A stretch of DNA of 64,000 nucleotides, taken from positions 80,620,541 to 80,684,540 of the forward strand of contig CM056376.1 in the NCBI GenBank assembly GCA_029718625.1, read 5' to 3'. Origin of the DNA: Synaphobranchus kaupii. Lineage: Eukaryota > Chordata > Actinopteri > Anguilliformes > Synaphobranchidae. The stretch's first letter is position 1. The number at the start of each line of letters is the position of its first letter. The notes under the pieces are model-generated. The model made no database searches. It saw only the letters and a list, made by a program, of their open reading frames with translations, and was not told the origin of the DNA. The position numbers were made by a program, and so were the translations under genes. Shown here piece after piece: positions 1 to 12,220 of the stretch.

Positions 1-330
1 CTGGGGCTGGGGTCAGTGGACCCCAAGAATATGATGTTGGGGATGCTGGCTGCTCGCCTTAGGATAGAACATGCCTACTACAAATTGGTGGACAATTTAG
101 GTATTTTTTTGGAGGTGTGGGGAATGGGGAATATTTTGTGTTCAGTGGACCCCAATGATGGGGCCTTAGATCTTACACTGTGATTTGGTGGTTGAGTCTG
201 GTAGGGGACAAGGGTTTTTTGGACGGGTTTAGGTTTTTTGTTTTTCTTTCTTTTTGAAATTCTGTGATTATTGTTTTTGGAGAATGTCCCAATAAAAGGG
301 GTTTAAAATAAAAAAATCTCTCTCACTCTC
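1..330 (+). mobile_element. 3' end of a non-LTR retrotransposon (LINE ORF2 tail)
   Basis: Frame 1 is open from base 1 to a TGA at 181-183 and encodes about 60 residues, including RIEHAYYKLVDNL and a later VWGMGNILCSVDP. This resembles the extreme C-terminus of L1/Tx1-type fish LINE reverse-transcriptase polyproteins. It is followed by a G/T-rich 3' UTR, an AATAAA signal at 291-296 and an A-rich stretch. The start lies outside the window. The family assignment rests on recall of the C-terminal pattern only. Confidence 0.5.
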
Positions 331-709
331 TCGAAGGCCGTAATCTAAATACTTGTAATATCCTACAGCCTTTTTGTACAGGTGACTATGATGGGTGGCA
401 GCACATACTCTAAGAGTATGAATTAGGCTCTTTGAGAGAAGGTTTGGACCAATCTGCCCAGTGATCAGTACATTGTGTAAATACAGTAGGCCAACACAGC
501 TACAGTGCTGGAAATCCCTGATAGTGTAGAGAGCTGAAGTTTGCCTTTGTGACGCTCATTTGAATGTGTCTTTTGCGGCTTATGACAAAGCCAAACTTCT
601 CAATTAAAACGTTGTTTTAATTTTCAGATTTTGATGTTAATCTGGTTATCAGAGCCCATAACTGCCCAAACCCTAGTGGAGATGTGTGCATCAGTGCAAT
701 GACTCCTGA

Positions 710-1209
710 NNNNNNNNNNNNNNNNNNNNNNNNNNNNNNNNNNNNNNNNNNNNNNNNNNNNNNNNNNNNNNNNNNNNNNNNNNNNNNNNNNNNNNNNNNN
801 NNNNNNNNNNNNNNNNNNNNNNNNNNNNNNNNNNNNNNNNNNNNNNNNNNNNNNNNNNNNNNNNNNNNNNNNNNNNNNNNNNNNNNNNNNNNNNNNNNNN
901 NNNNNNNNNNNNNNNNNNNNNNNNNNNNNNNNNNNNNNNNNNNNNNNNNNNNNNNNNNNNNNNNNNNNNNNNNNNNNNNNNNNNNNNNNNNNNNNNNNNN
1001 NNNNNNNNNNNNNNNNNNNNNNNNNNNNNNNNNNNNNNNNNNNNNNNNNNNNNNNNNNNNNNNNNNNNNNNNNNNNNNNNNNNNNNNNNNNNNNNNNNNN
1101 NNNNNNNNNNNNNNNNNNNNNNNNNNNNNNNNNNNNNNNNNNNNNNNNNNNNNNNNNNNNNNNNNNNNNNNNNNNNNNNNNNNNNNNNNNNNNNNNNNNN
1201 NNNNNNNNN
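710..1209. other. Assembly gap of 500 N
   Basis: Exactly 500 undetermined bases. The round number suggests a gap of unknown true size. Open frames that run through it are meaningless. Confidence 0.99.
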
Positions 1210-2920
1210 ACTTCACAAAACACATAAGTCCACTCCATTTTAACAGTGTTTAACCAAAAAAAGGTCAAGATGTAACTATGAAATGACATGAAATGTCAAA
1301 ATGCTAGAGCATTTCAGAAGCATTCAGAGAGTGACTGAACCCAGTCTGCATACAGAGTCATTTCAAGGTGTTTTCAATCAGTGCTTTCATTCAAAAAATG
1401 TGGCATTAATTCAATTAAAATGAACAACAGTCAACAGGCAATACAGTCAGTATTGTAACATATACTGCCAACAGTTAATAAATTAATTATGTGAGCGAGG
1501 GCTACAATCATTATTCACTCAAATGTGGAATATTTTTCACAAAAATAAAAACCGATATTGAAAGTGAAATATGAGTATGTATTTGTTATATTCAGTTGAT
1601 ATCTTGCATGGAGTTCAAAACTATTACCTGAAAATATGACCTCCCACTCACTCTTCCTTCAAACATTTTACCAAAGCCACACCATAAGCACCCTGATTAA
1701 TTTCATAAACAGCCTCTCTTCTATGTAAAAAAGAAAAAAGAACAGAAACTATAGGTCGCTGCCAGTTGTGACTTTCTATCAACAAAGCGTCCCCTGACAT
1801 GGACTAACAGGATGGATTTCCTCTTCTAACAGCTCGCTGGGAGATCCCCAATCTGGAATCTTGGCTCCATATGCTGCAGAAACTCCCACAGTCCCCCAGT
1901 CTAGACTGGTCAGTGTGTCTGGGGAATCTCATGCCCAGACCTCTCCATCTGGGCTTGGCAATGATTGTGTGATCTCCCAGAATTCCCTGCTGTGGTGAAG
2001 TGTGGCTGAACACTAGGAGCCTAATCCCCCCCCCCCCAGTCTTATCCTTCCACTAGAGCACACAGAAACATGTCCTCTTAAACATGCCAAATGTCTCGCA
2101 AATATGAGCCTGTTGCAAGCACTTCACACTCCCATTCGAATCCTACTGTCAGTAAACTTGATAATGAATGAATACTGTTTAACACAGAGTTCCTTGTAGA
2201 GTTTCAAAAGAATAATTCCACGTAATAAATATCCTCCCATCTCCGTATACGTTTCATTTATTATAAACAGATGGGTAACACTTTATAATAATGTCATAGA
2301 TCATATAATAATAAATCATTAGTCAGGCATTTGTTCTTTATTTACTTGCAATTTATAAATCATTATTCCTACATTCACAAACATCTATAAATATATTAAT
2401 TAACATGAGTTGAAAGTGTTTTGGTCTGGTTTAGTCCAAAGTACTTCTCATATTGTTCAGACGTGAATGTGTAGGACAATATTGTAGATCTGTGTGCAGA
2501 GGCATAATTTCGGTGTGGCAGGTTACTGCAGCTGCCATGCCATAGCTCTGCACTTATTTAAAATGTAACAATCAATCGGTTTTCATGAAATAGCCTAGAT
2601 CATGAAAATTGATTGATTTGCGCCATGCTTTACATAAAAGTTTCCTCAATCAGACAATTGTTTTGTACTGTGTTTAAACACTCCCCATAGTGGGTGATAC
2701 CAGTGTCTATAATTTCATTGCATTGAAGAATTTAGAATTTAGAGAAGAGCACCAGAAGATTAATTAATTTTGTCTGCCAAACATAATTGATCATGCAAGT
2801 GCATGTGGCTTGGTATTGTTAAAAAAACTGGTTTTATCCAATCGATTGCTGTATCGTGCTGTTCTTATTGGGGCAATGTGACCTGATGTCAGGTTCTGCT
2901 TGTGTCAAACTGGAAACATA
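1210..2920. other. Intergenic sequence, no gene seen
   Basis: AT-rich DNA with only short chance open frames. A C-run lies at about 2029-2037. Around 2275 there is a motif like GGTAACACTTTATAATAA, which is common at the ends of dispersed fish DNA-transposon relics, but I could not define element borders. Bases 331-709 before the gap likewise show nothing I can name. Confidence 0.6.
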
Positions 2921-3252
2921 GGGCCTGATTTATTAAGACCTTTAGCCGGTGCAAAATCATTTAGCACACGCAAAACCAATAACATGACCAATGACTTGAC
3001 ACTTCAAACACATCAAACAGACTTGACATGATTACCTTTACACTGCTAACTAAAATATTTGGTGTTAATTAAACAGAATTAATGAATAAAAATAGATAAA
3101 ATTACTATCTTATCTGACTTAACAGAAAATATTTAGGATGTGTTTTTTTTTATGTGGGCTTCTAAATTTTGTAAGATAGATCAAGGTCTCATAGTCACAA
3201 TGAAACCACTGAAAACATCCAGTCTAGTACACCATTGTGGCAAATCAGACCC
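2921..3252. repeat. Candidate MITE with imperfect terminal inverted repeats
   Basis: The left end reads GGGCCTGATTTATTAAG. The reverse complement of the right end reads GGGTCTGATTTG, giving a short imperfect terminal inverted repeat around 332 bp without coding capacity. The ends resemble PIF/Harbinger-type fish MITEs. I see no clear target-site duplication. Confidence 0.4.
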
Positions 3253-4897
3253 AAAGTCATTGTGTTGATGTTGAATGTCACCCTTATGGGTGTGAGTCTT
3301 TGTCAATCACTGTTGATTTATACATATTGTCCAATCTGACATAAAAAATAAAATAAATAACACAAGCCAAATAATACTAAAAACATGGGTGACTACAGAC
3401 TGGGAGATGAGAGAAGGTCTCAGAAGGACAAGGGACTCTGACTCCACCCTCTGTTGCCTGTAGAAAATGTAAGTTAGCTGTACGGATGCATCACATGGAC
3501 AGACGGCCCAAAAAGGCCTCTTGGTAACGGGAGGACAAACAGGCGGCTGGCAGAGTGTTGGGCAGAGCTCCGGTGAAAGCTCATGCCTGCATTGTGTGAA
3601 AGCTGGGCGGTGAAATGTACACACATGTGTCAGACGCCAGCCTGTCCACAGGTAGCAAGGCCAAATGAATCATAACAAAAGAATTATAGCCAGATAAATG
3701 ACTCAATTAATTAATGGATTGCAGGGTGAAATGCATAATTCAATAATAAAAGGAAAAACATACGAATTAATGGAAGAAAGCCATTGCTGCACCACGGCAT
3801 TCCTCGATACATTTTCCGTGCAGTCCTTCCGCTTGTGACAGCAGCCTCTAAAATTATTTGAACTTCTGAAGACGGAACAAACAGCACAGGGGCTGTGTCG
3901 CGCAGCCTGATTAAGTCTTTGGAAGATTGCAGAAATTGAGAATTAATTGAGGAGCTAATTGGAAAGGCTCCTCAAGCATAAAATGAGAGCTAACTGCTGT
4001 GAAAACCGTCAGTTCAGACAGCAAGCTGGTGCTCAATATCTGCAAGTTTCACGTGGGAAACCATAGAGATGGAAATGGAAAAGTCACCAGTCAGGCATCT
4101 CGTCAAATTAAGCAGTCGTTACATCTTCAAACACATGAGAATTAATCAGACAGAAAAGACAGTGAAGTCAATAAAGGACACATGAGAAGAACACTTTGGA
4201 GCCAAACTGGAAGCTTCAAAACAAAACCACTGAATTAATTTCCACAGTTCTAGTTCAGACTTTACAGCATAAGGGTCGAAGACATGCACTCCATCTCTCA
4301 TTAATTCACATTATTGAATTAGTAATTTATTCATTACAGTACTTTACAGTAATTGAAAACATTGCGAAAGGTTGACTTAATTATGAAAACTTAATAAAAT
4401 GTCAATTTCATAGCTTAACAAAACATCAACATCATCATCAAGTGCCATTCACTCTACCAAACTGTAAATTAATGTAATCTTTTTTATGTCATTCACAGTG
4501 GCCATTCCTTTTCCAAAATCCTGAAAAATCCTTCACCAAAGAGAAATTATTTCAGATTTCATGTCAGTGGGAAGTCCACCCAATTTCATTTAACATTTCC
4601 AAAGCTCGCTGTAGGTTATCCATCCGCTAACACAAATTGTTTGCATGTTGTCTGTGATGCTCATGCTCTTGATAATGTTTTTTGATCGTGATCATGTTTT
4701 TCATATTTCTTTTGGACAGCAGAGACATTTTATTGCAAAACTTGCTTCATGTCAAGTACATCAAATACACCCCAAGGAGAAATGAAAGTATCTGACCAAG
4801 GCACACATCAATTTGAATACAATTATGGCATAATATATTATGGTGTATATAGTTCTCTATTAGGACCATTGAATTTGTACATGATGTTAGAGTCCAA
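3253..4897. other. Intergenic, AT-rich, possible conserved noncoding stretch
   Basis: No gene recognised. Bases about 3660-4020 are dense in TAAT/ATTA homeodomain-type cores, an appearance shared by some conserved enhancers, but composition alone could explain it. Confidence 0.5.
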
Positions 4898-5510
4898 ACT
4901 GTTATGGTCTTCCCAACTGGTTTGGACCCAAACGCAGGACTCAGTTTGACGCACCAGCGGAGCACTTTATTATCAGCAAGGGCAGGGAGAGTAAGGTGAG
5001 GGTCTGGAAACGGGGTTGGCAACACGAAGGAGCACAGCAGATGAGGGGATGTAAGAGAGGGGCTGAGCAGTGGCAGACAGACAGGAGTTCGCGGCAGACA
5101 ACCGGAAGCGTGGGTACGGTGGAACTCTTGAATGAGGGAGGGGTCCAGGATAAGCTGGCGGGCGATCCAACTTCGTTCCTCCGGGCCGTAACCTTCCCAG
5201 TCCACCAGGTACTGGTGGTCGCGTCCCTTGCGGTGGATGTCCAAGATGTGGCGGATGGTATAGGCGGGCGCGTTGTGAATGATCTGGGGAGGTGGGGGGG
5301 GGGGGGGGGGCTGAGCGGGCTGGAGGAGACGGGCTTGACCTGACTGACATGGAAAGTGGGGTCAATCCTGAGGGATGAGGGGAGCTTGAGCTTGACTGAG
5401 GAGGAGTTAATGACGGAGACGATGGGGTAGGGGCCGATGAAGCGGGGCTAGAGCTTGCGTGACGTGGCTTGAAGGGGAATGGAGGACGTGGAGGCTAGTG
5501 CTAAACCCTC
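4898..5510 (-). pseudogene. Fragment of Ty3/Gypsy chromovirus: integrase tail, chromodomain and LTR piece
   Basis: Read on the minus strand, about 5510-5320 encodes the integrase C-terminal region (RFIGPYPIV, then FHVSQVKPV). About 5275-5160 encodes a chromodomain with [13 protein letters not shown]. The two parts are out of frame with each other across a 17-G run at 5294-5310. The same motifs occur in the full element at 45680-53257, so the family is clear. Bases 4898 to about 4990 resemble an LTR end (TGTTATGG..., then a GGACCCAAACGCAGGACTCAG-like tract similar to the LTR start of the large element). Everything upstream in the element (gag, protease, RT) is missing, so this is a dead 3' remnant. 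Confidence 0.8.
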
Positions 5511-5520
5511 GCCTATTGAT

Positions 5521-5840
5521 ATCCAGGGCCGATCCACCAGAAGTATGCATGGGCAGCCCTGGAAGGCATACCTCTTAAAGAAATTTGGCAAACGGCGACG
5601 TGGGCATCCCCCTGCACATTGTTGAGGTTTTTATCACGTCAATATGGTGCCAGGCTCAATGGTCGGTGCAACCGTCTTACCTGCAGCCTTGGCATCCACG
5701 TAAGAATGACAGTCCCTCCTGACACTTTGTGTATAAGTCATCCATATTGATGACCCTAATGGTCTAAGAAATTAAATAGAAGAAACGGTTACGGCTGGAA
5801 CCATGTTCTATGAGTTCCGGATGACCATTAGGGATCATGC
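5521..5840 (+). pseudogene. DIRS-like tyrosine-recombinase C-terminal fragment with terminal repeat
   Basis: Frame 5553-5750 encodes ALEGIPLKEIWQTATWASP and continues to a TGA. This resembles the end of DIRS-group tyrosine recombinases in fish. A preceding STRS-M motif lies in a shifted frame, so the fragment is broken. It is followed by an inverted pair, GACCCTAATGGTC at 5752-5764 and GACCATTAGGG at 5823-5833, enclosing CGGTTACGGCTGGAACCATG. This resembles the inverted terminal sequences of DIRS elements. The retrovirus LTR starts immediately after it at 5841. Confidence 0.6.
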
Positions 5841-6322
5841 TGTTGGGTAAATTCTGAGTTCAAGTCACTGTTGGTAAGAAATAACACTGTGCAGAATGAG
5901 ATACAAATCGAGACAGCTGCAAAGATATAAAGTACAATTACTTTATTATCAAAGAACCAAATGCATATGGGGTTCAGTGTCTCCCTGTCAGACAATGAAC
6001 CAAGTTTTTTCAGTTTGCATAGTTTTTATTCATTTCATATCAACTGGGCAAATAGCTCTACTCTAGGAGTGGTCTCTGCACCACTGCTCAATCACCAGTT
6101 CTGCATTCCGCCCACATTACCCCAATTTGTATCATTTTGTTTCACACAGTTCGCACAAGAAATTTTTATCAAATGCACAACAGTATCAGCTCATAGCACA
6201 TTCTGTAGTTAGGGCAGTTCCGCTTATTTTCTAAGCAAAGCACATTAGTATTCATCATAACATTTTGCAATACAATGGGTACACAATGTTCTAAAAACTA
6301 ATTTAAACAAATTTCTCTATCA
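5841..6322 (-). repeat. Retrovirus 3' LTR
   Basis: 482 bp, ending in CA and beginning in TG on the minus strand. It matches 14700-15181 with about four substitutions by eye. It carries an AATAAA polyadenylation signal on the minus strand near 5941-5946. Confidence 0.95.
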
Positions 6323-6334
6323 ATCCCTCCTTTT
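6323..6334 (-). other. Retrovirus polypurine tract
   Basis: On the minus strand AAAAGGAGGGAT directly precedes the 3' LTR. This is the expected position and composition for the plus-strand primer of reverse transcription. Confidence 0.8.
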
Positions 6335-6467
6335 ATGATTTTATACCCTATACCAAGTCATAACTTATACATTTCATTTACATCAGTTTTTTGCCTTTCT
6401 GTTTTCACAGGTTTTCAGCCAAAAACATCATTAGTGAAATGTCCATTGTTCAGTGTTTTTGGGAAGT

Positions 6468-7968
6468 TTATTCTTCGAAAAGCTTCACAAGGTTCACGAC
6501 TTCCACCTCATCATATTTCTCGGGAGGGACCACGGTCTTGTAATCAGTTTCATTGTCTGTCATAGACAATGCTTGGTATTCAGGAGTACCAGTGATCATC
6601 TTAGATATCAGTCCTTTTATCAGGGGTACACCGCAACAGCTGCAGATCAGGAGCAATCCAAGTGCTCTGCCAATAACCCTCCAACAGCTAGGATTGTCGT
6701 CTTCCATCCCCCGCCCAGTTCCACCAGCCGTCTCCTGCCGAGGTCAGTTCTTGTTGTTGGAGTCTGGCCATTCTCTCAGCCTATTCATGGCCTGGTCGAT
6801 CTGACCCCCATCCGCGTCATTCGCTGGCACAAAGGTGCAGCACGAAGTTCCTACTAGGACACACACACCACCTTGGGAGGCTGTTAACATATCCAACACC
6901 ATCCTGTTCTGCAGGGTCATTAACCTTAAGGCTGTTAATTCCCTTTTATTGATTCAGTAATATTAGTAGTCAAATTCATTATTGCTGTCATTTGATAATT
7001 CATTGTTTCAACTCTCAGCATTACTTTTCCCACTCCAAGATGGGGAAAGAGAGCCAACATCACCTTTTCTCCTGTTGTCCACAATTTCTGATCATCCGGC
7101 ACATTAGACCCCCACACAGCATCATGCCCATCCCCAAGGTCTCTCTTACGTCGTCGCCGGATAGACACGTGGTCACTTATGTTTCTCAGTGATATGATGT
7201 TCGTGTGGTCAGTTAGCATTACGTATGCACAGGTTCCTGCCAATTAGCAGGTAAGGCCAAATACACCTGGTGTCCACACAGCCAGTACCAACCATCCACC
7301 GCTCTCGTTCCGTTTATTGTAGGTGCCAAAGAAGTACATGTTGTATTTGGCAACGGTTCTGTATCATAAGTTTTGGATGTCCTAATGTATGGTCCGCAAT
7401 AGCTACATGTGTTGTTGCATAGCGTCGTTTCACCCAGCCAGGCTGTCCCTTTACCTCTTACACAATGGACAAGACTTCCGTGAGGTCTATACGGTACCGT
7501 CATAATGGGTTTTGTCAACCCTTGTCTCGAAGTTTTCAAAATCCATCACGATCAGTACAGTTTATTCCAGCTAATATTTTACTAGGTAAAGTGTCAACTT
7601 CAGAGGTGGGATCGAAATATGTCAATTTACCCGGGTGGGTAGACAACGCTATTGCACATGCCACAGTGAGTGATACATTTAGGAAGGTGATGATGGTTGC
7701 GCCACTGTTACTCTAGGTGCTACTCTATAGAGGACACAGGCATATGGGTGCACACAAAACAGTCATCTTTGTGGCCACTACTTTTTACCGTGCGATTAGC
7801 AAATCTCCACCAAGTGTTTGTAGCATATGTATGCGGGGGATTGAGTGCCGTATCATGCTCAGAAACATTTTGTATGAACCTTCTGTGACGCAGGCCCTTT
7901 TTATCTACTGATATCAATAGCAGAACCGCCAGGGTTATTCCCAGCCCCCACAATACCCCGCGCAACAT
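6468..7968 (-). pseudogene. env: Retroviral envelope gene, frameshifted
   Basis: The gene starts at 7968 with a signal-peptide-like hydrophobic stretch (LGITLAVLLLISV). The first frame ends at a stop at 7720 and the homologous sequence resumes in other frames. Surface-subunit pieces rich in Cys and N-glycosylation sites lie at 7539-7219. A polybasic furin-type site RRRRKR is at 7159-7142, at the surface/transmembrane junction. A CX6CC motif is at 6863-6837, preceded by a leucine/glutamine-rich segment. A membrane anchor with a cytoplasmic tail lies within 6707-6468. At least two frame breaks (near 7720 and near 6935) prevent a continuous product. The layout is that of gammaretrovirus-type envelopes. 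It overlaps nothing in pol; pol ends about 90 bases upstream. Confidence 0.88.
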
Positions 7969-8060
7969 ATCTTCAGGTGTTTTAAAGTTTCAGGAGCTCA
8001 CTTTCTTCACCAGTTTTGAGACGACGAGCCCTATTGGTTCCTGCCCCCTTTGTAGCTGGA

Positions 8061-9230
8061 CTAGCTCTCTGTCACTCCTTCTGATACGTGCGTTACCTTT
8101 TTGCAGTGGGTCATGTGTATCCAAGAGGAACATTCGGCTATGCGGATAGCGGTGGGTGTGGACAGAAGCACCTGGTAAGGTCCCTTCCACTTAGGGCTGC
8201 TCCAATTTCGCCGTCGTACGTCCTTTATCAACACCCAATCTCCTGGTTTGAGCTCTGGCACTGGTTCTGGAACTGGCTTCTGGGGAGGCAATAGACCACG
8301 CACAACCTCTTTGTCAGTTAACATTTTTCTCATATAGTCAGCTAACGTTGGTCTTTCATCATCTTTCTCATCCCCAAACTGTGGTAACCTGTAAGGTTCC
8401 CCATGGACTATCTCGTAAGGAGACAGTCCATGTGGACCCCTTGTGATTCTCATACTGGTCAGGGCAAGGGGTAAACATGCCACCCAGCCCCATCCTGTTT
8501 CCTGCATAGCCTTACTCAATTAATTTTTTAGGGTGCCATTGCTTCTCTCCACTAATCCAGCAGATTGTGGGTGGTATGCAGTGCTTTTTCATGTTAATGC
8601 CCAATTGTTTTCCCATTCTGTCTAGAACTGCATTCCTAAATTCTGGGCCATTGTCACTGTACAATGTAGCTGGTATTCCCCAACTTGGTATTATTTCTCT
8701 GCATAATATTTTTGCCACTACCGATGCGTCAATAGTGGAGGTGGGAAATGCTTCCACCCACTTTGTGAATGGGCACACCAAAACCAGGCAGTTTTTCTTT
8801 CCTTCACTTGGTGTGAGGTGGATGAAATCCATCATCCATGTTACAAATGGTTTCCGTTCAAAGGGAATCTGCCCTGGTGTAGTGCGCACATTCCCTTGTG
8901 GATTGTGTTTCAAGCATGTCAAACATCGTTTACAAAAATTTTTTGAGTAGTTAGAGAATCCAAACGAAGTATATCGTTTGTTTACCATATTAACCATCCC
9001 TCCTTTTGAGACATGACTTACACCATGGCTCAATTCCGCCGCAATTGTAAACAAAGCTCTGGGTAGAACTGGTTTCCCCTCGGGACCCACCCACAAGCCA
9101 TCTGCGGTCACAGTGCATTTGTGATTGCGCCACATCCTTTTTTCTAACTCCTTCGCTTGGTCTTGCATTTCTCGCAACAGCGTGTGATCAATGTTAGATT
9201 CTGTTAATGCAAAAGTTGCGGTTGTCACTG
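8061..9230 (-). pseudogene. pol: Retroviral integrase region of pol, frameshifted
   Basis: This is the integrase part of pol, whose family role is to join viral DNA to host DNA. An HHCC zinc-binding region ends in CKRCLTC. The catalytic core shows WMMDF (first Asp) and SDNGPEF (second Asp). The third acidic residue lies in the segment where the reading frame is lost (about 8590-8530), so the DDE triad is not encoded in one frame. The C-terminal part (8519-8061) is open and carries the LKPGDWVLIKD and WKGPYQVLL patterns typical of MLV-like GPY/F integrase tails. It ends before env. Confidence 0.9.
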
Positions 9231-9234
9231 CTGC

Positions 9235-9660
9235 TTTTTTTGCTGCCTCGTCTGCTCGCGCGTTCCCTAGTGACACTTCATCTTGCCCTTTCGTGTGTGC
9301 AGCATATTTACATATGGCCAATTCTTCAGGTAATTGTAGTGCTGTGATCAATCCAATATCAATGGGTGCATGCGCTATTGGTTTACCTGTTGAGGTAATC
9401 ATACCTCTGTTTCGCCATTGACCTGCAAAAATGTGGCATGTAGAGTGTGCATATTGAGAGTCAGTGTAAAATGGTAGCTCTTTTTCCCTTTGCTAACGCG
9501 CGATGCTCGTGTCAGAGCGACAAGCTCGGCCATTTGTGCAGAGTAGTGTGGTGGAAGGGAGTTAGCTTCAGCAGTCGCAGTCAGTGTGCATACAGCATAA
9601 CCACTTTGATTGTTTCCCTGCATGTTTTTTTTTACAGGAGCCGTCTACAAAGTACGTCAA
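9235..9660 (-). pseudogene. pol: Retroviral RNase H region of pol, frameshifted
   Basis: DLTYFVDGSC near 9660-9630 supplies the first catalytic Asp. After a frame change near an A-run (about 9630-9640), AQMAELVALTRA (around 9530) gives the catalytic Glu region. The tail HTKGQDEVSLGNARADEAAK lies in a third frame, 9310-9240. The order and motifs are those of class I retroviral RNase H. At least two indels separate the pieces. The stretch between here and the RT (about 9660-10174) is connection domain in broken frames. Confidence 0.85.
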
Positions 9661-10173
9661 GTCTGAGTTAGTCAAGGGTGTGTCTTGAAGGCCTGGACAT
9701 GCTGATACTGATCGTGACGTTTCCACCACACAGTTATGTGGGTCACCGTCATCAGTCGTGGGCACCATTGTTGATGGATTCAATGTGGTGCATCTCTGTA
9801 TTGTCAAATTTGGTGTTGCCAACAATACTGCCATGCAAGATAATTGTCGCGCAGGGGACAGGAAGGTATTCTTGGTCTGCAGTAGTAGGGCAGACACAGC
9901 ATGCGGGTACCAACAATAACAATGGTTGCTACAGTACCACCGGCTGTGACGCTCTCACTGCTAATGCCGCTGCTTCCACAGCTTGCAAACAGCATGGCAT
10001 TCCCTGTGCTACCGCATCTAAGCAGGTGGAGTAGTAGGCCAATGGCCTCTGTTTTCCCCAAATGTTTGCATAAGCACTGAAGTCATGAAACCCCCCCTTG
10101 TGTCCACCGTCTGTGTATATGGTTTGGTTGGGTCAGGATTCGCTAGGGACCGCAGTGCTTACCAACACCTTTT

Positions 10174-11168
10174 TTACCTGTTCAAAGGCTTGGACAGCTT
10201 CTGTTGTCCAATTATTTTGTCCCTGGCTTCCATTGGCTCCCCGTAAATGGCATCTAACAGGGGCTGCTTTAACTCAGCATATGCACAGATCCAGGCTCGG
10301 CAGTAATTTATCATTCCCAAAAATGACATCATTTGCCTTTTAGTTACAGGTCTTGGCGCCTGTAAGATGGCAGTTTTTTGGTCTGGCATCAGGCTACGAC
10401 CCTCGCCAGACAAGTTGTGTCCCAAATATTTTACATTCGGTTGACACCATTGTAATTTGTTCCTACTGACCGTGTGGCCTTGTTCTGCTAGAAAACTCAT
10501 ACAGGCAAGGGAGTCTTTTTCACAATGTTGCATTGTATCTGAACAAATTAGAATGTCATCCACATACAGTAAGATCTGACTTCCTGCAGGTGGTTCAAAT
10601 TTGGCCAAATTTGCTTCCATGGCTTGCGAAAATATCGCAGGTGACTCTACGTATCCTGTGGACAGCGAGTGTAGGTGTACCTTTGATTTTCAAATGTGAA
10701 AGCAAACCAGTATTGGGACTCACGAGCTACAGGTATGGAAAAGAAAGCATTTGCCAAGTCTATAACCGTAAAAACTGCAGCATCCGGTCGCATGTCATTT
10801 AGCAAGGTGCTTGGATCAGGTGTTATTGGCGCCCGTGCAATCACAGCATTGTTTACAGCCTGGAGATCCTGCACCAACCTCCATCCCACAGAGGGCGGAA
10901 CCTTCTTAACAAGAAACAAAGGAGTGTTACAAGGAGAATGTTTACAAAAGACCAGTACCCCCTTCTCTAGTAGTGCTTGGATTATAGGTCGCACACCTTC
11001 TATCGCTTCACGTCGTAAAGGGTATTGCCGTTGGTACGGTCTGTGGGTGCCTTTTGGTATTATCTCAATGGGAGTTACTCCCTTCATCAAACCCACATCT
11101 GCTGATCCTTGTGACCAGAGTTCTTTAGGTAACGCCTCCAATTGTTCCTCCTGTTCCCTAATCAGCAA
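10174..11168 (-). pseudogene. pol: Retroviral reverse transcriptase region of pol, frameshifted
   Basis: 11168-10647 is open and covers the fingers and palm: LRREAIEGVRPIIQALLEKG, WRLVQDLQAVN, and VIDLANAFFSIPV with the first catalytic Asp. A one-base frame change near 10650 is followed by 10620-10174, which contains YVDDILI with the two other catalytic Asp residues and GHNLSGEG. The family role is copying genomic RNA into DNA. The YVDD and LPQG-type contexts match gamma/epsilon-like retroviruses. The domain is complete in content but split between two frames. Confidence 0.92.
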
Positions 11169-11751
11169 TAATGATCATGGCGCCATGGGGGGGCCTTGTA
11201 GGCTCCTCACCCTTTTTCCATGAACAGTCCAATTTAATTGTTGACAGTACATATCACATTGCTGAGAGTGATATATACCTTTGTCAGTTGTTTCCTTCCA
11301 ATCGAAGGTTCGCTTCCCCTTTTCTATCAGAAAAGTTCCCTATTTTGAAACCCCCCTTGTCCTCCATTCTGAGTTGAACAGCCGCAGCCATAAAATCTTT
11401 TCCCCAGATTAGTGTATCAAGCACGTATGAGACTGGAGTTTCGATTTTAAAATTTTCTCATATTCTTGACCCGGACCTGGCTCCGTGCGGTGATACATGG
11501 TACAATGCAGTTCCTCTGCCTTATGCAGTTCTATCCCTGCCATTGGTAACCTGTTTTTTGCGTAATCTAAAAGTAGACTAGCGCAGCTTCGCGGACCCCC
11601 CCCTCCATCGACAAAAAATACCAGTAATAAGGTTCCCCGCTACCTAGAACGACCATCTGGTTTCTTGGTTCTAATTCCGTTTTTACCGCTTCCCACCGGC
11701 CATTCCCTACTGGGACAACTCCTATTCCTAATAGTGTCATCACATCTCTCC

Positions 11752-12220
11752 CTACAGGTTAACCGGACAACTGTCTGAGATTAGAATAGGACAAGAAATT
11801 ACATCGCCGTCCGAATCCTCTGAGAAATGTATTGGTTGCGTCACACAGTGATGTTCCGTGCTACCACTAGCTGATTTTGTGCTTATTTTATCGGTGCTCA
11901 TGCAGTATGGAAAGCATGCATCATTTCGTCTTATCACTGTGCGACATGCTCCGGTATCACATAGGAATTTTACTTTACAACCGTTTACCCACAATGTTAG
12001 CCACGCACATCGAGGGCTCGATATTAAGGCATAAATGTGAGTCCACTCTTCCCCCGCCCCCCCCCCCCCCCCCCCCCTCCTCCTTCTCCTCCTCGGAATC
12101 TTCTGATTCCGGGAGGAGTTGTAACTGCTGCAGTCACGTTTGGGGAGATTGAGATTCGCTCTGTTCCTTTTTGCGATCCGGGCACTCTCGCGCCCAGTGA
12201 CCTTTTTTGCCGCAGACAAA
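11752..12220 (-). pseudogene. pro: Retroviral aspartic protease region
   Basis: LCDTGACRTVI is encoded around 11970-11937, with the DTGA catalytic motif at 11958-11947. It is preceded by an Arg/Gly-rich linker that runs through a C-run at about 12055-12077. The family enzyme works as a dimer and cleaves Gag and Pol. The frame joins the nucleocapsid frame only after a shift. The 3' part (11750-11170) is in broken frames before the RT. Confidence 0.85.

Noticed and set aside
617..1289. Frames spanning the gap
   Set aside because: Almost all residues are undetermined; the gap only lacks stop codons.
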